Shown here in pieces: positions 1 to 7,950 of a stretch of DNA of 24,528 bases. Made by a program: the position numbers and the translations under genes. Source of the DNA: an uncultured Opitutales bacterium (GTDB lineage Bacteria; Verrucomicrobiota; Verrucomicrobiia; Opitutales; Intestinicryptomonadaceae); contig URAK01000021.1 of assembly GCA_900545705.1 (NCBI GenBank), forward strand, positions 1 through 24,528. Direction: 5' to 3'. The notes under the pieces are model-generated. The model was not told the origin of the DNA. It was given only the letters and a program-made list of their open reading frames with translations, and did no database searches. Positions within the stretch are counted from its first letter, which is position 1. Every line of letters begins with the position of its first letter.

Positions 1-258
1 TCGTTCTCTTTGCCCTCTTTTTTTTCTCCCATTCCACAATCTTTGACGTAGAACGTATTTTTATTCGCCCGCCGCTGATTTCCGAGCCAACTTATTGCAA
101 GTGCGCAAACTTGTAAAACCTCATTTATTTGTTTTGCATCTTTCTCTTGCCTTCTGCATTTGCCCGCAAGCAGACACGTGGGAAATTTATATGAGTATTC
201 AGCTTTTTAACTTAATTTCAGCTTGTCCTTTTGCCTTATTTTTTCTTAAGTTATTTTG
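1..258. other. AT-rich leader region, no gene seen
   Basis: No convincing coding frame or RNA gene is visible in this stretch. It should hold the promoter of the serine hydrolase that follows, but I could not assign confident -35/-10 hexamers, and no Shine-Dalgarno motif precedes the start codon. A gene to the left of the window may end just outside it. Confidence 0.4.
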
Positions 259-1347
259 ATGCACAAAATTCTAATACCTATTCTTCTCACACTCACAGCG
301 GCCTTTGCATTTTCTTCGACCCAACCAGCCAGTGCAAATAGGCAGCTCACGGAAAGCCAAATTAACGATAGAATAGAGCGCGCAAAGGCGGAAGCGCAAA
401 GACAAATAGACGCCGGCATAATCCAGGGCGCCGTATTTGCCGCGACAAACATACCGCCGACTCCCGTCGGATACCAGCGCATACACCCAAAAAAAACACC
501 AATGACAGCCAACTCGCGCTTCGACATTGCCTCTGTCACAAAAACATTCACGGCCGCCGCCTGCGCCATTTTAATATGCGACGGCAAAATCTCCCCGGAC
601 ACTCCATTTACAAAATATCTCCCAAAATCCTCTCTTGGCAAAGAGTGCGACATTACTGTACGCGACTTGGCAATGCATGTCGGCGGATTCGACAACTCAA
701 AACCCTATTGCTCGCCCGATATGGAGGTATTTTATCGCGAACTCTATAATTTGCGCCCCGTCCGCCCCCGCCTCTCGGCTTTTGAATACTCATGCGCCAA
801 TTTTGTGCTTCTAGGAAAGATCGTAAACAGCGTGGCAAATTCCGACTTGGAATCATTCGCAAAAAAACGCATCTGGAAGCCCCTTGGAATGAACCGCACG
901 CTCTGGAATCCTCCGGGAGACGGGCCTGACGAAGTCGAGCACTGGTTCCCAAACCGCCCCGCCGGACAGCGCAACGATCCGGTCGCTTTTAACTGCCCAT
1001 TCCCGGTCGGAAACGCCGGATGCTTCTCGACTGCAAATGACCTGATGTTGTTTGCATCCGACCTGCTAAGCAAAAAAACTTTTCCTAAAAAATATTACGA
1101 TCTCCTTTTTACCCCCGCTTTCGATAAGAATGGCGACAGGCGCTCCTTTGGCTGGGATATGTCTCCACGCACGCGCCCGGAGGGCCTTTCGGATAAAACA
1201 ATTCTACACTCCGGCTGGACGGGGCAAACCATTTGCGTGGATCCGGAAAACAACTTTGCCGCCGTAGTGTTGACCTCCCGCACCGGAAACCATGGCGAAG
1301 CCATGAAAGGCCGCGCTAAAATTATCTCCATTTTATTTGGAAAATAG
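259..1347 (+). CDS. Exported beta-lactamase-fold serine hydrolase (class C / esterase-like)
   Basis: The 362-residue protein belongs to the serine beta-lactamase-related family, which includes class C beta-lactamases, DD-peptidases and esterases. A signal peptide is clear (hydrophobic residues 4-18, probable cleavage after SANA-type residues near 26), so it acts in the periplasm or outside. The SxxK motif is SVTK at 92-95, which holds the nucleophilic Ser92 and Lys95. The second motif is Y177-S-C, where most relatives have Y-x-N. The third is HSG at 317-319 followed by WTG, in place of KTG. Length fits a single-domain esterase or peptidase of this family. The start is the ATG at 259; the TTG just before it would add one residue. 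No ribosome site is visible. True beta-lactamase activity cannot be inferred, and hydrolysis of an ester or peptide is as likely. The gene stands alone, with no operon partner. Confidence 0.85.
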   Translation: MHKILIPILLTLTAAFAFSSTQPASANRQLTESQINDRIERAKAEAQRQIDAGIIQGAVFAATNIPPTPVGYQRIHPKKTPMTANSRFDIASVTKTFTAAACAILICDGKISPDTPFTKYLPKSSLGKECDITVRDLAMHVGGFDNSKPYCSPDMEVFYRELYNLRPVRPRLSAFEYSCANFVLLGKIVNSVANSDLESFAKKRIWKPLGMNRTLWNPPGDGPDEVEHWFPNRPAGQRNDPVAFNCPFPVGNAGCFSTANDLMLFASDLLSKKTFPKKYYDLLFTPAFDKNGDRRSFGWDMSPRTRPEGLSDKTILHSGWTGQTICVDPENNFAAVVLTSRTGNHGEAMKGRAKIISILFGK

Positions 1348-1768
1348 CAGAGCCTTCTTTGGGAAAAAACGTAAATAAAGACGCCCTTTCAAAATCGAAG
1401 ATTTCGCGCGTTCCGCAGTCCTTGCCCATTGCGGCAAAACCTCACCCCCGGCTTTCCATTCCTAAAAATCGTAAAAAACTTTTCACGAACGCCCGACTAC
1501 CCGAATAGCCGCCGCAATTTTCTCCTGCGGTGCCTGCATGCACGCCGATATTTTTTATAAACCATATTAAACACCGTTTAAAAAAACACACGACTGTCTG
1601 CTCTATCCCGGAAAATTCCCGCCTTGAAATATCAATATTTTAAGTTAAAATTCCATAAAATTTTCCCATAAAAATCTCTAATTCTACGCAATCCGCCATT
1701 CGCCCTATTTCAAATATACATGGCGCGCAACTGAACCATTATCAAAACCTACTGTCAGACTCTATAAC
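1348..1768. other. Intergenic region, 421 bases, no gene seen
   Basis: The region is AT-rich and broken by stop codons in all frames. It contains a weak hairpin (CCGCA/TGCGG arms near 1513-1542) without a following T tract. No convincing terminator for the serine hydrolase or promoter for the channel gene can be assigned. A TATAAC hexamer at 1763-1768 abuts the channel ATG and is too close to be its -10 element. Confidence 0.4.
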
Positions 1769-2980
1769 ATGCTAAAATTTATATCAAATATCCTCCCCCA
1801 AGAAGGAATTTTTGGCTTGCACAACGACTCCGCTGCCTCAGCTATCGTAATATCTGCACTCGTTGTCTTCACTTACGCGGCTACTTATTCAATCGCAGCC
1901 CTACTAAGGAAATTCTCCGCCAACATTCAGCTAAAAAAATTCTCGCGCGAGGCCCAAATCCTCTCAGACAACAGAATGTTTAAAAAACTATCCGCGCTAA
2001 TTCCGCCGATAGTATTCCTATTTGTAATCCCGCTTCTATTCCCGCGCGAAGATGTCGGCGACACTATATTTATCGTCACCGAAAAAATACTCTTTCTATA
2101 CTTCTATGTCGTCTTATGGATCTTCCTCGTGGGGGCTGTAAATGTGTTTAACGACCTCATTTCAGTGAGAAGCCACAAATACATGCGCGGTTTCGTTCAA
2201 ATGATGAAACTCAGCGTCGCGGTCATTGTTGTCATACTGGCGGCCTCAACATTCATCGACAAATCCCCATTCCGCATACTCGCAGGCCTCGGAGCTTCCG
2301 CCGCTGTGCTAATGCTAATATTTAAGGACGCTATCCTCGGATTCGTCGCGTCTGTCCAGCTTTCCGCTAACGACATGCTCCAATGCGGCGACTGGATTTC
2401 CATGCCAAAGTACGGCGCAGACGGCATTGTCACGGAAATTGGCCTTACTGTCGTTAAAGTTAAAAACTGGGACAACACCATCGCAAACCTCCCAACTTAC
2501 GCGCTTGTAAGCGACTCCTACATAAACTGGAGAGGCATGTACGAAAGCAACGCAAGAAGAATCATGCGCCATGTCCTCATCGACGTAAACAGCGTCAAAT
2601 TCTGCGACGACGCTTTCCTTAAAAAATTATCCTCCATTCCTGCCCTCTCGGACTTCATTTCCAACATCATAAAAAACAACCAAGACCCAAACAACCCGTA
2701 TTCGCGCCTTACCAATTCGGGCCTTTTCAGAAAATACCTCGAACTTTATATCGAAAACAATCCGCGCACCGTCACGTCTATGGTCCACTTCGTGCGGCAG
2801 CTCCAACCAACCGAAAACGGCTTGCCGCTCGAGCTATACTTCTTCACCACCACTGAATGGGTCGACTACGAAAAAATACAGTCCGACACTTTCGACTTTG
2901 TCATCGCATCGGCTCCACTATTCGACATCAGAATATTCCAAGTAGAAAGCGACGCCGCAAACGCCCCAGACGGCGTGTAA
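1769..2980 (+). CDS. ybdG: YbdG/MscM-type mechanosensitive channel (MscS family)
   Basis: This 403-residue inner-membrane protein matches the YbdG branch of the MscS family (E. coli YbdG has 415 residues), which opens a small-conductance channel on membrane tension and protects against osmotic downshock. Hydrophobic segments lie at about 22-44, 74-92, 102-125 and 143-162. The pore-lining helix is at about 169-195, with the family-typical run GLGASAAVLMLIFKD followed by LSANDML and GDWISMPKYGADG (207-219). The signature NWDNTI at 233-238 and PTYALVSDS at 242-250 are typical of YbdG rather than MscS itself. The C-terminal 130 residues form the cytoplasmic domain. The ATG at 1769 has no Shine-Dalgarno sequence. 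The gene appears monocistronic. Confidence 0.9.
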   Translation: MLKFISNILPQEGIFGLHNDSAASAIVISALVVFTYAATYSIAALLRKFSANIQLKKFSREAQILSDNRMFKKLSALIPPIVFLFVIPLLFPREDVGDTIFIVTEKILFLYFYVVLWIFLVGAVNVFNDLISVRSHKYMRGFVQMMKLSVAVIVVILAASTFIDKSPFRILAGLGASAAVLMLIFKDAILGFVASVQLSANDMLQCGDWISMPKYGADGIVTEIGLTVVKVKNWDNTIANLPTYALVSDSYINWRGMYESNARRIMRHVLIDVNSVKFCDDAFLKKLSSIPALSDFISNIIKNNQDPNNPYSRLTNSGLFRKYLELYIENNPRTVTSMVHFVRQLQPTENGLPLELYFFTTTEWVDYEKIQSDTFDFVIASAPLFDIRIFQVESDAANAPDGV

Positions 2981-3111
2981 TATCCCTCCGCTCGCAAATC
3001 CACATCACATTTTATTGGCCCACCAACACTCGAGAGTTTGAGCAATCGCAAACTCATGCCGTTCAAATCCGCTCCAATTCCCTCTGCAAATACCTGCCCG
3101 GCATGCGCCAT

Positions 3112-3142
3112 TTTGCCCGCAGCAGACTGCGTAATGGGCAAA
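3112..3142. other. Bulged hairpin, possible structured leader or small RNA
   Basis: Arms TTTGCCC (3112-3118) and GGGCAAA (3136-3142) pair over 7 bp. Inside, GCAG (3119-3122) pairs with CTGC (3127-3130) around a four-base loop CAGA, leaving GTAAT as a bulge. There is no T tract, so it is not a standard terminator. It lies about 165 bases before the GH109 start and upstream of its likely promoter. Confidence 0.3.
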
Positions 3143-3252
3143 TCCTCGCTAACACTTTTTTCTTGAGGTTGGCGCGCACAAAAAAATCAAACGCATTTCA
3201 TATATGCCGCGCCAAAATCTTCTTAACTGTTTAGCTATATGCGGCAAATTTT

Positions 3253-3276
3253 GCGTTGCAACGCGCGCCCTATAAA
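3253..3276 (+). promoter_or_regulatory. GH109 promoter region with operator-like palindrome
   Basis: A perfect 12-bp palindrome, GCGTTGCAACGC, lies at 3253-3264, and a good -10 element TATAAA lies at 3271-3276. No consensus -35 sits 16-18 bases upstream, and the palindrome fills the spacer between the two. That is where a repressor or activator would typically bind. The strong ribosome site AGGAGG (3296-3301) follows, six bases before the ATG. The regulator is unknown. Confidence 0.4.
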
Positions 3277-3307
3277 AATAACTCTCTAACATAACAGGAG
3301 GAAATTT

Positions 3308-4651
3308 ATGCTAAACAGGCGCAATTTTATAAAAAATGCAATTCTCGGCGGAACAGCTCTCGCCTCTATAAACGCTCTTGCCGACGACATTTCGGCATCT
3401 GTCCGCAAAGGAAAAAATAGAACCCAAAAATTTAATATGCACGGCTATGCCGCCCCGCGCATCGACGACCTAAGAATCGGCGTCATCGGCCTCGGCGGGC
3501 GCGGCTTCATGGGAATTTCAAGATTCCACCTCTTCGAGGGCGCGCGGACTGTCGCTATTTGCGACATCGTGCGCGAAAAGGTGGACAAAATAGAAAAATA
3601 CCTCGCCGAAAAGAAGCTCCCCAAAGCAGCCTCTTATTGCGGAAACGACGAAGAATTTAAAAAACTTTGCGATAGGGACGACATCGACCTCGTATTTATC
3701 GCAACTCCATGGAAATGGCACGTCCCGATGGCGGAATATGCCATGAACGCGGGAAAACACGTCGCCGTTGAAGTGCCGGCAGCCAGAACACTCGAAGAGG
3801 CTTGGCGCCTCGTGGAAACGAGCGAACACACAAAAAAGCACTGCTTTATGCTCGAAAACTGCGTCTACGACTTCTTCGAATCGGCCACCATAAACATGGC
3901 AATCGACGGAGTACTCGGGGATTTAATACACGCGGAAGGAGCATACATTCATAAAATAATACAGGCCCTTCCAAAAAAAGAAACTTGGCGTTGGGAGGAA
4001 AATAATAAAAGCGGAAACCTATACCCCACACACGGACTTGGCCCAGTGTCGCTTGCAATGGGCATCAACCGCGGCGACTCCTTCGACTACATGACATCTA
4101 TGTCTAGCGACGACTTTACATGGTTTAAAAATGCAAAGCGCGCAAAAGAGGAAGTTCCGTCCATTCCGCTTTTCGACAAATACAGAGGCAATATAAACTC
4201 CTCCCTTATTCGCACAAAAAAAGGCAGAACTATCGTCCTTCAACACGATGTCTCGTCTCCGCGCCCATATGATAGAAGGCATATTTTAAGCGGAACAGAC
4301 GGTTTCGTCCAAAAATATCCGTCGCAAACCATTTTCCTCGGCGGAAAAGAGCTCTCGAAAGAGGATTCGGGAAAAATTCTAAAAAAATATTCCCCCGAAA
4401 CTATCATAAAAATAGGCGAATTCGCCAAAAAAATCGGCGGCCACGGAGGCATGGACACCATTATGGTTTACAGGCTAATACATTGCCTGAGAAACGGACT
4501 GCCGCTCGACATGGACGTTTACGACGCCGCTGCTTGGTCGGCCGTCACGCCGCTGAGCATATGGAGTGCCGCAAACCGCTCCGCACCAGCAGACTTCCCC
4601 GATTTTACCGCAGGCGCATGGCAGACTGCTAAACCACAAAAACTTTCTTAG
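3308..4651 (+). CDS. Exported GH109-family enzyme (alpha-N-acetylgalactosaminidase type, Gfo/Idh/MocA fold)
   Basis: This 447-residue protein matches glycoside hydrolase family 109, whose characterised members remove terminal alpha-GalNAc (for example blood-group A) by an NAD-dependent mechanism. The N terminus has an RR-type export signal (RRNFIK at 4-9, then a hydrophobic stretch to about 25), fitting Tat export of a cofactor-bound protein. The NAD-binding GLGGRG is at 61-66. Family hallmarks follow: TPWKWH at 133-138, EVPA at 155-158 where dehydrogenases have EKP, ENCVYD at 183-188, YPTHGLGP at 239-246, LQHDVSSPRPY at 311-321, GHGGMD at 378-383 and NGLPLDMDVYDAA at 396-408. A strong AGGAGG site six bases upstream fixes the start. 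It is transcribed alone and converges with the exonuclease gene. Substrate range is inferred from the family. Confidence 0.88.
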   Translation: MLNRRNFIKNAILGGTALASINALADDISASVRKGKNRTQKFNMHGYAAPRIDDLRIGVIGLGGRGFMGISRFHLFEGARTVAICDIVREKVDKIEKYLAEKKLPKAASYCGNDEEFKKLCDRDDIDLVFIATPWKWHVPMAEYAMNAGKHVAVEVPAARTLEEAWRLVETSEHTKKHCFMLENCVYDFFESATINMAIDGVLGDLIHAEGAYIHKIIQALPKKETWRWEENNKSGNLYPTHGLGPVSLAMGINRGDSFDYMTSMSSDDFTWFKNAKRAKEEVPSIPLFDKYRGNINSSLIRTKKGRTIVLQHDVSSPRPYDRRHILSGTDGFVQKYPSQTIFLGGKELSKEDSGKILKKYSPETIIKIGEFAKKIGGHGGMDTIMVYRLIHCLRNGLPLDMDVYDAAAWSAVTPLSIWSAANRSAPADFPDFTAGAWQTAKPQKLS

Positions 4652-4679
4652 CCACCATACGGCGCAAGTGCGTCAAGCA

Positions 4680-4703
4680 AAAACTCCGCGGCAGAATTGC
4701 CGC
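4680..4703 (-). terminator. Probable terminator of the beta-helix / exonuclease operon
   Basis: Arms GCGGCA (4688-4693) and TGCCGC (4698-4703) form a 6-bp GC-rich stem with a four-base loop. Read on the minus strand, the stem is followed four bases later by TTTTT. It lies about 100 bases beyond the exonuclease stop. The gap between stem and T tract lowers confidence. Confidence 0.35.
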
Positions 4704-4802
4704 AAACATATTTGCTTATAAATACCGCATTCTTCCGCACAAAATGGAAATAAAAAATGCGCCGCCACACGACAGCGCCTATACGGCATTTTCTACCGTA
4801 AA

Positions 4803-5687
4803 TTACAGGCTAACACCGTAAGAATCTCGCGCAAATTTGCGGAGATTCACGACGGATTTCTTCATCTCCATCTCTTCCAAAAACTTCATCAGCCCGTCGA
4901 AGTCCGGAACCCTATGCTCGGGGACTTCTACTTCAAAATCGGTTTTTAGCGTCACAAGCTCCAAATTCCTGCGCAACAACCCTTCGCCTTCTTTAACAAC
5001 CGCCCTAAACTTGTCTGGCTTCAACCAATCGTACCGCCTTATTATCGTATCGAGATCCCCAAAGTCTTTCAGCCACTTGGCGGCCGTCTTCGGCCCTACG
5101 CCGTGCAAACCCGGTATATTGTCGGCAGTATCCCCAACTATCGCTAAATATGCCGGTATCTGGGCGGGCGACACTCCAAACTTGCCTTTAACCCCTATCG
5201 AATCGAGAGGCGTCCAATTCTTCTCGCGCCCAGACGGAGGCAATAGCTGCCTCACTCCAGGACCTACAAGCTGCGCAAAATCCTTGTCGGCACTGACTAT
5301 CGTAGAGCTCCTATCAAGCCCCTTCAACTTGCATACGGTGCTCGCGAGCAAATCGTCAGCCTCCACGCCCTCCTCCGATACCGTATCAAAGCCAAATAAC
5401 CCGCATAGGTCTTTTATGGCGGGGAGCTGCCGCCTAAAATTCTCGGGCGTTTCAGCGCGGTTTGCCTTGTACTCCGGATAAATTTCGCGGTGCCTCGCAG
5501 ACCCGCCCTTGTCAAAAAAAACAGCACCCGCATGCGGCGCGTCGAGCGCGGACAGTTTTAAAAGACTCTGAAAAAACGCATGCAACGCCCCCGTCGGAAA
5601 CCCGTCCGAACGCGAAAGGTCGGGCATTGCGTAAAAGCATCTAAACCCAAGATTGAATCCGTCTATCAAAAAGCAGTCCATTGCCAT
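4803..5687 (-). CDS. Stand-alone 5'-3' exonuclease (DNA polymerase I N-terminal domain / Xni family)
   Basis: The protein is a FEN-type 5'-3' exonuclease or flap endonuclease without a polymerase domain. Such proteins remove RNA primers or 5' flaps using two metal ions. Using the ATG at 5687, it has 294 residues, close to the Pol I exonuclease domain and longer than E. coli Xni (251). Motifs seen: IDGFN at 8-12, FDK..G with YPEYKANR at 70-77, GVEADD at 107-112, SADKD at 132-136 and the helix-hairpin-helix GDTADNIPGLHGVGPKTA at 185-202. These cover the acidic metal ligands. The frame extends to 5750, but the added 21 residues look non-homologous, and a GAG motif lies six bases before the chosen ATG. 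It is the second gene after the beta-helix protein (40-base gap), with no obvious functional link. Confidence 0.88.
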   Translation of the reverse strand: MAMDCFLIDGFNLGFRCFYAMPDLSRSDGFPTGALHAFFQSLLKLSALDAPHAGAVFFDKGGSARHREIYPEYKANRAETPENFRRQLPAIKDLCGLFGFDTVSEEGVEADDLLASTVCKLKGLDRSSTIVSADKDFAQLVGPGVRQLLPPSGREKNWTPLDSIGVKGKFGVSPAQIPAYLAIVGDTADNIPGLHGVGPKTAAKWLKDFGDLDTIIRRYDWLKPDKFRAVVKEGEGLLRRNLELVTLKTDFEVEVPEHRVPDFDGLMKFLEEMEMKKSVVNLRKFARDSYGVSL

Positions 5688-5727
5688 TACATTCTCAAAT
5701 GCGTTCAATGCGCGCAAACATTTTTTC

Positions 5728-7350
5728 CTACTTTTCTGAGCTTTCTCCAATATTTTTTATATTTTCAAGCCGCACAGGAACTTCGGAACAATCCTCAAAA
5801 GTGCAACCCTCAACGGATATGTTTTCCCCCACCCAGCCCTCGGCCGCAGCAGACTCGGGAAACTTTGCGGAAGCATATATAGCAGGAGCCCCATCTTCTA
5901 GGCGCCAATGGTTGCAATTTTTAAACGAGCAACCCTCTATCTTTATATCGCGCGGAGCAGGCCCTTCCATCCACTTCGAAAAATCGCATCTCATGTATAT
6001 CGCAGGAAGCGCCGTATCAGTAAAAGAACACCCTTTCACCTCCGCCCCCTCCGTCAGCAAAAACAGCCCACGCCCCCTATTTGAGCCAAATTTGCAATCA
6101 ACTATGTCCACCCTCGGGAAAGCAGTTGCATTCGACACAGGCATTCCCGCCTTCGCGTATTCTGGCAACGGATTCTCGCATGTTATATACACCTCTCCAG
6201 GCTTCTCACCAATTTTGCTCTCGACTACCACGCTCTCAAATTCAGGCCTTAGCCAATTTGTTTTGCCCCCTATCCTCAGCACGTCGCCCTTGCGCGGCGC
6301 AAACTCCTTTATCAGCCCAGTCAGCCTCCTTCCCAATTTGATTCTAGCAGAATTCTCTCCGGTCCTCTCGCAAAACACCCAGTACGTCTGGCGAATACCC
6401 ACAGCGTCGTCGCCAGTGCCATAAAATTCGCAATCCGACACGCGTATTTTGCCTCGGCAATTATCCAGATTTATGCCGTCCGCCGTTGTGCTCAATATCC
6501 CGTCTCCTTCGGGAATTACATTGATTTTGTCGAGCAATATATTTTCGCTATTGCAGCCGAATATGCCCGCCCCCGCATGCGACTCTATCGATATGCGCTC
6601 AAACCTAACATTGCGCGAATCCGCAATTATAATCGCAGGTGGTGCGTAAACCTGGTACCTCAAAACAACCACCTCCCCAGCCTCGGGCATTTTCGCCGGA
6701 TTCTCAAGTGGAACGCTCAATACCCACGGATCCACAGGCTTGGCAAATTTTCTAAATCGCGTCTGGTACGCGTCCGTTTCCGACGTAAATATTTTGCGGC
6801 CCATATCGTACGAAGTCACCGCCTTCACGTATCTCCAACTTGCCGCAAACGGCGCAAATAGCGCACATTCAAAACTTCCTGACTCCTTGTCGATTTTGCC
6901 AACCCGCCCAACTGCGTATGGCATTTTTGAATCCCTTATTTTTATCCCCCGAACGCAAACATTCTCGCACTCAGACATTCCTATGTACGCTCCTTCAGAG
7001 TGCCCAACAAATATCGCTCCACGCCCGTCTATGGCAAGGTCGGAAATCCCGGAAAGCCCTATCGCGGCAATTCCCATTTTAAGCTTCTTAAAATCGTACC
7101 TTCCCTCATTAAAAACTATGCGCGTGCCGGGAATCTCTACGGCGGCTTTTATCGCGGCAGCAACTGCGCCAGTGTCGTCGCGACCGTCGTCGGCAATCGC
7201 GCCAAAGTCAGACACGTACACCGCATTGGGATATTTTTTCAGAAATTTATCGTAATCGGCATCGTATGGCTCTGCCCTCAAACCGGCAGGCACAAATGTA
7301 AATATAGCCGCAAAAAAAGCGGCAGCCGCGCTAAAATCTTTGCACCCCAC
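5728..7350 (-). CDS. Secreted right-handed beta-helix protein, GH110-like (alpha-1,3-galactosidase family)
   Basis: This is a parallel beta-helix protein of carbohydrate-active type. It has the N-terminal DFGAIADDGRDDT (48-60), IVFNEGRYDF (78-87), repeated turns of the type 'NV.f..i.I....' from residue 100 on, TTADGINLDNC (288-298) and GTGDDAVGI (311-319). The adjacent Asp pair 314/315 corresponds to the DD reported as catalytic in GH110. GH110 enzymes remove terminal alpha-1,3-galactose, including blood-group B. I recognise GH110-like order but not every family motif, so another beta-helix glycosidase remains possible. The frame is open to a GTG at 7437 and an ATG at 7431. I prefer the GTG at 7350 because GAGG lies six bases upstream and the 540-residue product then begins with a clean signal peptide ending PAGLRA near residue 26. 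The neighbouring GH109 gene supports a role in mucin-type glycan breakdown. Confidence 0.65.
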   Translation of the reverse strand: MGCKDFSAAAAFFAAIFTFVPAGLRAEPYDADYDKFLKKYPNAVYVSDFGAIADDGRDDTGAVAAAIKAAVEIPGTRIVFNEGRYDFKKLKMGIAAIGLSGISDLAIDGRGAIFVGHSEGAYIGMSECENVCVRGIKIRDSKMPYAVGRVGKIDKESGSFECALFAPFAASWRYVKAVTSYDMGRKIFTSETDAYQTRFRKFAKPVDPWVLSVPLENPAKMPEAGEVVVLRYQVYAPPAIIIADSRNVRFERISIESHAGAGIFGCNSENILLDKINVIPEGDGILSTTADGINLDNCRGKIRVSDCEFYGTGDDAVGIRQTYWVFCERTGENSARIKLGRRLTGLIKEFAPRKGDVLRIGGKTNWLRPEFESVVVESKIGEKPGEVYITCENPLPEYAKAGMPVSNATAFPRVDIVDCKFGSNRGRGLFLLTEGAEVKGCSFTDTALPAIYMRCDFSKWMEGPAPRDIKIEGCSFKNCNHWRLEDGAPAIYASAKFPESAAAEGWVGENISVEGCTFEDCSEVPVRLENIKNIGESSEK

Positions 7351-7511
7351 AGCAAACCTCAAAAGTTTTATCAATTCGGGGGGCACTCCGCTTACAACCC
7401 TTCTACGGCTTATGTTCCAGCTTATCCGCATCGGCACTAAGTATCACAATACGACTAACAACCCTCACCCAAAAATAAAAATGCACGACAGTCTCTGCCC
7501 CTACGCAAAAA

Positions 7512-7727
7512 TCATCTATATGCGGGCGGATTTTCAGTCTCGGTCTCAACCGGAACTTCGCGGTTTTTTCCGGGCTCCTTCTTCCACGTACGCTCGGTAG
7601 TCGTTGCGTCAACATCGGGTGTCAATGCCGGGCCAATGGCGTCGCAACTAAATCCAGTGCTTTGGCAGGAGCTTAATATCCCAGCGGCAAAGGCTGCAAT
7701 CAACACTATCGCAAGTATCTTTTTCAT
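7512..7727 (-). CDS. Small predicted lipoprotein
   Basis: The 71-residue protein has a basic start (MKK), a hydrophobic core and a lipobox LSSC ending at Cys21, so it should be lipidated and anchored to a membrane. The mature part is about 50 residues, polar and rich in Thr, Glu and Pro, with no recognisable domain. It lies upstream of the beta-helix gene on the same strand, with a gap of 75-160 bases depending on that gene's start, and could be co-transcribed. No function can be assigned. Confidence 0.6.
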   Translation of the reverse strand: MKKILAIVLIAAFAAGILSSCQSTGFSCDAIGPALTPDVDATTTERTWKKEPGKNREVPVETETENPPAYR

Positions 7728-7878
7728 ATCTAAATTAAAACCTATTCAACCATCAAAGTTTCGCAAGCCGTTTTTTCAAATCTATACCCCCCCCGCACAT
7801 TTTATCTTTAACTGCTTAATCTCCACTCCGATTTATAGGTAAAAATTCGCAATATCGCCTTTTTTCATAAATTTGAGT

Positions 7879-7923
7879 TTGACATTCATTTTTTAGCCTC
7901 CAAAACTTTAATCAAACGTTTGA
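7879..7923 (+). promoter_or_regulatory. Promoter-like element with LacI-type operator palindrome
   Basis: A consensus -35 hexamer TTGACA is at 7879-7884; no good -10 lies at normal spacing (best TTTAAT at 7907-7912, spacing 22). A perfect 12-bp palindrome TCAAACGTTTGA lies at 7912-7923, 27 bases before the ATG of the isomerase-like gene. The AAACGTTT core with central CG is typical of operators bound by LacI/PurR/CcpA-family repressors, which often respond to sugars. No such regulator is encoded in the window. Confidence 0.4.
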
Positions 7924-7950
7924 GATGTAATTTTTATATTCCCTTCCAAA

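Larger units (their letters stand above)
2981..3307. other. Intergenic region with two RNA-type hairpins and the GH109 promoter
   Basis: No gene is visible in these 327 bases. Two inverted repeats stand out. One has 7-bp arms GAGTTTG (3034-3040) and CAAACTC (3049-3055) without a T tract. The other is an interrupted hairpin at 3112-3142. The last 60 bases hold a promoter-like -10, an operator-like palindrome and a strong ribosome-binding site for the next gene, described separately. Confidence 0.5.

Noticed and set aside
5681..6424. Long plus-strand frame of 247 codons opposite the beta-helix gene
   Set aside because: It is antisense to a well-supported secreted protein, has no recognisable domain and a composition typical of a shadow frame.
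7787..7794. Run of eight C as a possible phase-variation tract
   Set aside because: It is outside any coding frame and not placed between promoter elements I can support.
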